A stretch of 5,062 nucleotides of DNA, from positions 1 to 5,062 of the forward strand of contig CAIYZI010000597.1 in the NCBI GenBank assembly GCA_903930665.1. Direction: 5' to 3'. This DNA comes from an uncultured beta proteobacterium (lineage in GTDB: Bacteria > Pseudomonadota > Gammaproteobacteria > Burkholderiales > Burkholderiaceae). Below are positions 1 to 3,881 of the stretch, one piece after another (within the stretch, counting starts at the first letter, position 1; each line of letters starts with the position of its first letter). The position numbers and the translations under genes were made by a program. The notes under the pieces were generated by a model. That model was not told the origin of the DNA. It made no database searches and was given only the letters and a program-made list of their open reading frames with translations.

Positions 1-243
1 CTGCTGGTGATGATTCTTTTCGCCTTATTCTTTTTATTCTTCGGCTTGGTCATGCTAGCACTATTGATTGTTGTGTATAGCTGGGAAACTAATCGCATGA
101 TGGCTTTGACGTGCCTTACTGTTGGATTCTTGGCGGTTGGTGCTATTTTGGCTGCGGTGGTTTTGCAGTCTCTGCGCACAATGCCTCGATTGTTTGAGTC
201 AACAATTGCAGAATTGTCCAAGGATCGCCAGGAGCTTTCTTAA
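1..243 (+). CDS. YqjE-like holin-superfamily membrane protein, 3' part
   Basis: The reading frame is open from the first base to TAA at 241-243, giving 80 visible residues. Two hydrophobic stretches (about residues 1-25 and 34-55) flank a short turn with W28, E29, T30, N31, R32. A polar, charged C-terminal tail rich in E, K, R and Q follows. This helix-turn-helix pattern, with an aromatic-acidic-T-x-R turn, is typical of the Phage_holin_3_6/YqjE family of small inner-membrane proteins. Members usually have about 120-135 residues with an amphipathic N-terminal helix, so roughly 50 residues should lie upstream of the window. In-frame GTG (7) and ATG (10) codons fall inside the first membrane helix and are unlikely to be the true start. 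The next gene begins 2 nt after the stop and looks like YqjK, which supports a yqjD-yqjE-yqjK-type operon. The molecular function of the family is not established; in enterobacteria it is linked to envelope or osmotic stress. Confidence 0.75.
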   Translation: MLVMILFALFFLFFGLVMLALLIVVYSWETNRMMALTCLTVGFLAVGAILAAVVLQSLRTMPRLFESTIAELSKDRQELS

Positions 244-245
244 AA

Positions 246-527
246 ATGAAGCGTAGATTAAAAGAGCTTGAATCACGCCAGCTCGAGTTACAACGAAGGG
301 CGGCAGTCGAGCGTTCTGAATTCGCTCGCCATTTTGGGCCCTTGGAAAAGCCTTTGTCATGGGCCGATAAAGGTATGAATGCTATCCACTTTATTAAAGA
401 CACTCCAATCCTATGGACTAGTGCCTTTGCAGTCTTGTCGCACTACAAACCCAAACTTGCCAGCAAAGCTCTGGCAGTGGGTTGGGGCGCAATGAAACTC
501 TTAAAAAGTGCTAAAAGTCTTCTTTAG
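246..527 (+). CDS. YqjK-like small protein
   Basis: This encodes 93 residues from an ATG. An AGGAG at 230-234, inside the end of the preceding gene, is the probable ribosome-binding site (11 nt spacing, slightly long). The 2-nt gap implies co-transcription and perhaps translational coupling. Residues 1-28 are highly charged (many R, K, E, Q) and could form a short coiled coil. A conserved-looking middle contains WADKGMNAI (39-47), followed by a moderately hydrophobic segment (about 53-65). The C-terminus ends in a basic amphipathic stretch with WGAMKLLKSAKSLL (80-93). The same order of charged N-terminus, central hydrophobic part and W-x-x-x-(K/R)-L-(L/V)-K ending is found in E. coli YqjK (99 residues), and the gene sits directly after a YqjE-like gene. 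No enzymatic motif is visible. It is probably a membrane-associated accessory protein; the assignment rests on pattern and synteny. Confidence 0.72.
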   Translation: MKRRLKELESRQLELQRRAAVERSEFARHFGPLEKPLSWADKGMNAIHFIKDTPILWTSAFAVLSHYKPKLASKALAVGWGAMKLLKSAKSLL

Positions 528-531
528 TACT
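503..531 (-). terminator. weak hairpin, possible apt terminator
   Basis: AGTGCTAAA (507-515) and TTTAGTACT (523-531) form a 9-bp stem around a 7-nt loop. Read on the + strand, all nine positions pair, with one G-U wobble. Read on the - strand, one A-C mismatch remains, but the stem runs into a T tract (complement of the A run 503-507), as expected for an intrinsic terminator of the leftward apt transcript. The hairpin overlaps the last codons and stop of the YqjK-like gene. The stem is AT-rich and weak, so confidence is low. Confidence 0.35.
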
Positions 532-543
532 CGTTGATGTTAG

Positions 544-1062
544 CTAAGCAATTAAAACGGTACGGTTAACAATATTGTTCTTATTTAGTAGTTCTGAGCC
601 ACTTAGTGCAGCAATTTCTAGCAAGGTGAGGGCGCCACATACTTCGTAACCAGCGTTTTTAAGAAGTTTACTGGCCGCAACCAAGGTGCCACCAGTAGCC
701 AGAACGTCATCCAGAACCAATACCCTTGAACCTTTTGGAAGGGTTGATTGCTGTAACTCTAAAGCGTCATCGCCATATTCCAGTCCATAAGATTCGCGAT
801 GACTTGCAACAGGCAGTTTGTTGGGTTTTCTGGCGAGAGCTAAGCCTTTGTGGGCATGGTGCGCTAACGCTGATCCAAAGATGAAGCCACGAGACTCTAT
901 TCCTAAAATATGAGTGTAATCAAATTGCTCTGCCAGCATATCCAGTTGATGAATAGCCTCTTTAAAGGCGGCAGGATTAGCTAATAAGGGTGAAATATCC
1001 CTAAATAGAATTCCAGGTTTTGGGAAGTCCGGGATTCCGGGTAGATAATCTATTAAATTCAT
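544..1062 (-). CDS. apt: adenine phosphoribosyltransferase
   Basis: Apt is a cytosolic purine-salvage enzyme: adenine + PRPP gives AMP + pyrophosphate. The 172-residue length fits short bacterial Apt proteins. Diagnostic motifs are all present: FPKPGILFRDI (13-23), the IESRGF region (55-60), the flexible loop starting RKPNKLP (78-84) with the ESYGLEYG segment (90-97), and the PRPP-binding signature VLVLDDVLATGGT (114-126) with its paired aspartates and TGG turn. The ATG at 1062 gives an N-terminus that aligns well with other Apt proteins just before the FPKPGILF motif. No strong Shine-Dalgarno sequence precedes it; only a GGCGG-like stretch is seen. The stop (TAG) is 16 nt from the stop of the convergent YqjK-like gene. 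At the 5' side the gene is divergent from a nucleosidase gene with 11 nt between start codons. That neighbour is expected to produce adenine, the Apt substrate. Confidence 0.96.
   Translation of the reverse strand: MNLIDYLPGIPDFPKPGILFRDISPLLANPAAFKEAIHQLDMLAEQFDYTHILGIESRGFIFGSALAHHAHKGLALARKPNKLPVASHRESYGLEYGDDALELQQSTLPKGSRVLVLDDVLATGGTLVAASKLLKNAGYEVCGALTLLEIAALSGSELLNKNNIVNRTVLIA
1020..1049 (+). promoter_or_regulatory. candidate sigma70 promoter for the nucleosidase gene
   Basis: TTGGGA (1020-1025) and GATAAT (1044-1049) are separated by 18 nt. They match the consensus at 4/6 and 5/6 positions. Transcription would start near 1056, about 18 nt before the ATG at 1074. The whole element lies inside the first codons of apt on the opposite strand, as it must given the 11-nt gap. 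This was judged by eye only. Confidence 0.3.
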
Positions 1063-1073
1063 TTATTGCCGCC

Positions 1074-1682
1074 ATGAAAACACAATTACTCATTATTACC
1101 GCATTAGAGTCTGAGCTCAAGCGTGATGCTCTTCCGCAAGGCGTTGAAATTGTCTATTGTGGTGTTGGTAAGCTCAATGCCGCTATCACTACTATTAACG
1201 CGATCAATCAGTTTGTGCCTAAGCGACTACTGAATTTTGGTACCGTCGGAAAAGTCAACCCGAAATTAAAGGGTCTTTTAGAAATTGATAAAGTCATTCA
1301 GCGGGATATGATTGCCGAACCTTTGGTCCCACGTGGTCAGACGCCATTTTGCAGTCATCCTCATGAGTATTTTTCTGAATCATTTCCTGCTTCTTTTTCG
1401 CAATCTGCATTCGAAGAGGTAAGACATGTCTGTGGTACTGGTGATAGTTTCGTGAATGCTAGTGACCCATGGTTGCTTGATCAAGGTATAGATGTTGTAG
1501 ATATGGAGTTATTTGCCATCGCTCGGGTAGCGCATCAAAAAAACATTCCTTGGCAGTCTTTTAAATATATTACTGATGATGCTAATGAAGATTCAGGAAA
1601 AGATTGGCAGGAGCGAGTCAATCATGGTCAAGAGCTTTTTTTGAAGGCTCTTAAAGAAATATTTAATAGTGCTGTTGAGTAA
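1074..1682 (+). CDS. MTA/SAH-type nucleosidase (PNP_UDP_1 family)
   Basis: This 202-residue protein belongs to the nucleoside phosphorylase/hydrolase superfamily and most resembles 5'-methylthioadenosine/S-adenosylhomocysteine nucleosidase (MtnN/Pfs), which cleaves MTA or SAH to adenine plus a thio-ribose product. Visible family features are the N-terminal ITALESELK (8-16), where E14 matches the catalytic Glu12 of E. coli; CGVGKLNAA (29-37), like the GVGKVNAA motif; GTGDSFVN (121-128); VVDMELFAIA (141-150), with M144-E145 matching the nucleoside-binding Met173-Glu174; and YITDD (165-169), with D168 matching catalytic Asp197. It is about 30 residues shorter than E. coli MtnN, mainly between residues 60 and 120. 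The frame is open further upstream to 1020, but the ATG at 1074 was chosen because it starts the beta-strand MKTQLLIITA and leaves apt intact. The Shine-Dalgarno is poor. Substrate is inferred; related nucleosidases acting on other purine nucleosides cannot be excluded. Divergent apt supports adenine release. Confidence 0.84.
   Translation: MKTQLLIITALESELKRDALPQGVEIVYCGVGKLNAAITTINAINQFVPKRLLNFGTVGKVNPKLKGLLEIDKVIQRDMIAEPLVPRGQTPFCSHPHEYFSESFPASFSQSAFEEVRHVCGTGDSFVNASDPWLLDQGIDVVDMELFAIARVAHQKNIPWQSFKYITDDANEDSGKDWQERVNHGQELFLKALKEIFNSAVE
1092..1120 (-). promoter_or_regulatory. candidate sigma70 promoter for apt
   Basis: On the - strand TTGAGC (complement of 1115-1120) and AATAAT (complement of 1092-1097) are separated by exactly 17 nt. 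They match the consensus at 4/6 and 5/6 positions. Transcription would start near 1085, giving a leader of about 23 nt before the apt ATG at 1062. The element lies inside codons 7-16 of the nucleosidase gene. This was judged by eye only. Confidence 0.35.
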
Positions 1683-1705
1683 TTCCAATTTGTTTAGTAA
1701 AGATC

Positions 1706-2584
1706 TTAGTCTCCGCCCCAACGATATTGCCAAGAAATACCAATCAAATCAAAGCTATTACCCGTTAAGGAATACACACCAGTACTGGCATGGATTCGAA
1801 TTGCATTTTGCTTGTCAATTGGATAAGAAGCCGTTCCCCCAAGGCGCCAATTTTCCTGTACGCCATTAATGGCTGTGCCATTTAAAAAAGATTGACCACC
1901 GGTATAGTAGGTTGCATCAATAGAGAACCAGGCTGAAGAAGGGAAATAATAGATTGCATGGGTTTGCGCGGAATATATTGGGCGTTGATTGAGTGAGTTT
2001 GAGCCCATATAGTTAGTGTTACCTGTATAAAAGGTTGCTGCACCTGCCAGCTCGAAACGCCATGATCCAAGGGCTTGAGACGCTCCCAAGCCGGGTTGTA
2101 TAAACCAACGATTTGCCCCTACGTTCAACAGCTGTTGATTGTTGTAGTGACCCCAGGGTATCGAGGCATTTAAGCTAGCGCCAACAATTAAATCTTGTTG
2201 ATAGCTTGAAAACTCACTTTTATCCAAGGCGGGAGCGCCGTAAAGATTGACTGAAGATCTGATGACTGGGTCTGAAAGACCTTCGGTAGAGGTGTTGATC
2301 GTTTGTCCAGCTAAATGTCCAGTTCCGGTTAACTCGCTATAAGGAAGGACGAGGCTAACTCTTCCAGATTGCCCAGCCACATCAAGAACGTGTGTGAAGC
2401 TTGCGATTTCACTTGTGAGCCGATAAGAGCCGCTCTTGGCCTGTGTGATTCCAGCTGTTGCGAAATTCATGCCAATGGGGGCATTGGAATAGGTGCGCGC
2501 TTCGATTTCTTGAGCGTAAGTTAAGTGGCTCAAAAAGAGCGCAGCAATACAAAACAGAAGTCGATGGCAAAAATGCGAGATCAC
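1706..2584 (-). CDS. outer-membrane beta-barrel 'transporter' (PF13557 type)
   Basis: The protein has 292 residues. Residues 1-24 form a signal peptide (basic start, hydrophobic core, cleavage after LTYA before QE). The mature start, EIEARTYSNAPIGMNF (26-41), matches the usual 'EPR-Y-NAP-G-NF' opening of the PF13557 family (putative MetA-pathway phenol degradation/transporter). Later parts such as LLNVGANRWFIQPGLG, the ELAGAATFYTGN segment and SIDATYYTGG also fit this family. The body alternates polar and aromatic/small residues as expected for a beta-barrel, and the end is WQYRWGGD. The start is GTG (2582-2584); no upstream in-frame ATG exists and the signal peptide begins right there. A weak GGTGG lies 11 nt before it. 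Members are thought to move hydrophobic or aromatic compounds across the outer membrane, but no substrate can be read from sequence. It ends 23 nt from the convergent nucleosidase gene. Upstream lie the duplicated 37-bp element and a same-strand membrane protein gene. Confidence 0.87.
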   Translation of the reverse strand: MISHFCHRLLFCIAALFLSHLTYAQEIEARTYSNAPIGMNFATAGITQAKSGSYRLTSEIASFTHVLDVAGQSGRVSLVLPYSELTGTGHLAGQTINTSTEGLSDPVIRSSVNLYGAPALDKSEFSSYQQDLIVGASLNASIPWGHYNNQQLLNVGANRWFIQPGLGASQALGSWRFELAGAATFYTGNTNYMGSNSLNQRPIYSAQTHAIYYFPSSAWFSIDATYYTGGQSFLNGTAINGVQENWRLGGTASYPIDKQNAIRIHASTGVYSLTGNSFDLIGISWQYRWGGD

Positions 2585-2610
2585 GATTGAATCGCCACCA
2601 ATGTAAGGTC

Positions 2611-2684
2611 TTAGGAGTTGGGAGATGGCTTGCTAGAGCACCAACTCTTAGGAGTTGGGAGATGGCTTGCTAGAGCACCAACTC
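2611..2684. repeat. perfect tandem duplication of a 37-bp unit
   Basis: Unit 1 (2611-2647) and unit 2 (2648-2684) are identical over all 37 bp. A partial third copy, TTAGG, follows at 2685-2689. Each unit begins TTAG, continues with GAGTTGG and ends with the complementary CCAACTC, so it can fold into a 7-bp stem around a 19-nt loop. The loop itself contains the small palindrome TGCT-AG-AGCA. The unit length is not a multiple of three and no gene crosses it. It fills most of the gap between two leftward genes, about 27-100 nt upstream of the GTG start of the outer-membrane protein gene. The TTA complementing the stop codon of the upstream membrane protein is the start of the third partial copy. 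Function is unknown. Confidence 0.97.
2641..2658. promoter_or_regulatory. 18-bp palindrome formed at the repeat junction
   Basis: CCAACTC-TTAG-GAGTTGG is a perfect 7-4-7 inverted repeat made by the end of unit 1 and the start of unit 2. It exists only because the unit is duplicated. In RNA it would be a compact tetraloop hairpin, stronger than the within-unit stem, but no U tract follows on either strand, so it is not a normal intrinsic terminator. At -57 to -74 from the outer-membrane protein start codon it could be an operator or an mRNA-processing hairpin. No binding protein can be named. Confidence 0.5.
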
Positions 2685-3221
2685 TTAGGCTTTACTTTTG
2701 GGGTTGCCAAATAAAATTTGTAGCGTTGCAGCATCTCCAAGTGCAAGTTTTAATCCTGAAAATAAGAGGTAAGGCCAAACAATCAACCAATAGACGATTG
2801 ACAGTGACAAAATATGAAGTGGATCCCCTTGACCAAAGGCGCTTAAGGATGCAATAAATTCCTTTCCATGAAATACACCCTCAACACCTGCTTCAAGATA
2901 GTTGAGTAGAAAAACAATTACGAGATAGACCAAGGATTCGCGAAAAAGGGAGGGGATAATTCCATGATCCTTATTGATATTCAGGGGGTAGGCAGCTTGC
3001 CCGATGAGCATAAATTTTGCACACAAAGCAGCCTTGATGAGGGCAAAACCAAAAATATCTAAAGGAATCGGTCTTTCGCGTAAAGAGGTTGCAGCCAAAA
3101 AAGCAAGGGCGCAAAACCATGCCCCGAAATATAAGCTTAACAAAAAGGCTTTAATGGCCTCATTTTTCACCTTTTCTTTAAATCCATTGGGCTTGCTCAT
3201 GGTTGGCTGATTTGTGTTCAT
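2685..3221 (-). CDS. uncharacterised four-TM membrane protein
   Basis: I do not recognise this 178-residue protein. It has a basic, lysine-rich cytosolic-looking N-terminus (1-24) and four hydrophobic stretches: about 25-47, 55-79, 93-112 and 136-158. A small polar tail ends in KSKA. Conserved-looking charged residues sit at the helix edges (RERPIP 48-53, KDHG 84-87). No enzyme, transporter or sensor motif is visible. The ATG at 3221 is taken as the start. Met8 (ATG at 3198-3200) is an equally possible start because neither has a clear Shine-Dalgarno. A TAAAAT on the - strand (complement of 3228-3233) would place transcription almost at the ATG, but no -35 match accompanies it. The gene lies 100 nt upstream of the outer-membrane protein gene on the same strand, so the two may be co-transcribed. 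Its TAA stop is complementary to the first bases of the partial third repeat copy. Confidence 0.8.
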   Translation of the reverse strand: MNTNQPTMSKPNGFKEKVKNEAIKAFLLSLYFGAWFCALAFLAATSLRERPIPLDIFGFALIKAALCAKFMLIGQAAYPLNINKDHGIIPSLFRESLVYLVIVFLLNYLEAGVEGVFHGKEFIASLSAFGQGDPLHILSLSIVYWLIVWPYLLFSGLKLALGDAATLQILFGNPKSKA

Positions 3222-3342
3222 CGCAGTATTTTAAGTGTAAGTTAGCCACTTTAGATGACTTACCAACCCTAGTGTAGTTTTTGGGTGGTACATCTGGTGT
3301 TGGGTAGTGGTAAGGTGAAGGCTATAGTGATTTTTTAGGTTA

Positions 3343-3371
3343 TTGGGGATGCTTCCGAAAGCACTTATAAA
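3343..3371 (+). promoter_or_regulatory. candidate sigma70 promoter for the cupin-MFS operon
   Basis: TTGGGG (3343-3348) and TATAAA (3366-3371) are spaced by exactly 17 nt. The -35 matches the consensus at 3/6 positions (the TTG core) and the -10 at 5/6. Transcription would start near 3378, leaving a leader of about 27 nt before the ATG at 3405. The spacer contains a palindrome that could bind a repressor. This was judged by eye. Confidence 0.45.
3350..3363. repeat. palindrome inside the cupin promoter spacer
   Basis: TGCTT-CCGA-AAGCA is a perfect 5-4-5 inverted repeat placed between the candidate -35 and -10 boxes, where a bound protein would block RNA polymerase. It is short enough to occur by chance, so an operator role is only a suggestion. 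Confidence 0.4.
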
Positions 3372-3404
3372 TCCCTTCAAAATCTCTTGTATTTGATAGA
3401 TATT

Positions 3405-3851
3405 ATGAAACTCAGTTACTTACTAAGCACCCTGTTGGCATTAATCTCATTTTCTAGCCATGCAGAGGAGGTTTCGCATCCAGGTGTACAGATCCAAACG
3501 CTAGTACGTAGTATGCAGGATTGGAATGGTTCAGATTTACCCCAGTACTCCAAATTTAGCCCTGAAGTAACAGTTCTCAAATACATCATTCCTCCTCACG
3601 CTCAGTTGCCGATTCATAAGCATCCCTTCATTAATGCTGCTTACGTCGCAAGCGGAGAAATCACCGTCATTCGTAAAGAGGGTGACGAGAGAGCTTATGA
3701 GAGAACCTTTAAGCAGGGAGAGGTAATTGTGGAGATGGTGGATCAATGGCACTATGGCGTGAACCGAGGACAAAATCCCGTAGAATTAATTGTATTTTAT
3801 GCGGGTACTCCAAATCAGGCCTTGGCCATCAAGCAAGATCCCATTCAATAA
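3405..3851 (+). CDS. secreted single-domain cupin protein
   Basis: This 148-residue protein has a clear signal peptide: residues 1-20, K2, a leucine-rich core, and cleavage after SSHA before EE. It should therefore be periplasmic. The cupin barrel spans about residues 52-135. Cupin motif 1 is PIHKHPFINAAYVASGEI (69-86), with metal-ligand candidates H71 and H73, but the usual glutamate position is N77. Motif 2 is in 105-120, with G105, H116 and the closing N120 conserved. Three histidines could bind a metal even without the glutamate. The frame is open from a TTG at 3387, but the ATG at 3405 gives the clean signal peptide and was chosen. No good Shine-Dalgarno is seen. An MHS-type transporter gene starts 30 nt downstream, so an operon is likely. 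Cupins range from dioxygenases and isomerases to ligand-binding proteins, and the reaction cannot be deduced here. A role in sensing or processing the transported solute is inference. Confidence 0.87.
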   Translation: MKLSYLLSTLLALISFSSHAEEVSHPGVQIQTLVRSMQDWNGSDLPQYSKFSPEVTVLKYIIPPHAQLPIHKHPFINAAYVASGEITVIRKEGDERAYERTFKQGEVIVEMVDQWHYGVNRGQNPVELIVFYAGTPNQALAIKQDPIQ

Positions 3852-3881
3852 TTTGTGTAATAAAAATAATAAAGGCGTTAC

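Larger units (their letters stand above)
3222..3404. other. divergent intergenic region, G/T-rich
   Basis: These 183 nt separate the leftward membrane protein gene from the rightward cupin gene and must carry both promoters. The + strand between about 3276 and 3348 is strongly G/T-biased, with repeated GGT/GGGT runs. An imperfect hairpin pairs TACCAACCC (3261-3269) with GGGTGGTA (3283-3290), with one bulged A and a 13-nt loop. Apart from the cupin promoter and its palindrome, listed separately, nothing else is supported. No small ORF looks real. Confidence 0.6.

Noticed and set aside
143..403. Leftward open frame opposite the YqjE/YqjK-like genes.
   Set aside because: It is antisense to two overlapping supported genes and has no recognisable protein features.
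540..547. TTAGCTAA palindrome between the YqjK-like gene and apt.
   Set aside because: Eight bases of AT-rich palindrome are expected by chance, and the convergent gap has no promoter to regulate.
1020..1073. Longer N-terminus for the nucleosidase (18 extra residues).
   Set aside because: It would overlap the apt start, adds residues unlike the family and delays the first beta-strand. ATG 1074 fits the family start.
1631..1651. AGAGC...GCTCT stem around a T run near the end of the nucleosidase gene, as a possible terminator.
   Set aside because: The T run is in the loop rather than after the stem, and the structure lies well inside the coding sequence.
2622..2660. tRNA-like look of the repeat: TAGAGCA resembles a D-arm and CCAACTCTTAGGAGTTGG resembles an anticodon arm.
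   Set aside because: There is no T-arm (no GTTCGAATC-like stretch), no 7-bp acceptor pairing and no CCA end. The anticodon-like arm has a 7-bp stem and 4-nt loop instead of 5 and 7.
2611..2684. A very short CRISPR array.
   Set aside because: The two 37-bp units are directly adjacent with no spacer, and no cas gene is nearby.
2458..2857. Rightward open frames running through the repeat region.
   Set aside because: They overlap two well-supported leftward genes and owe part of their length to the duplicated unit. They show no family-like sequence or ribosome-binding site.
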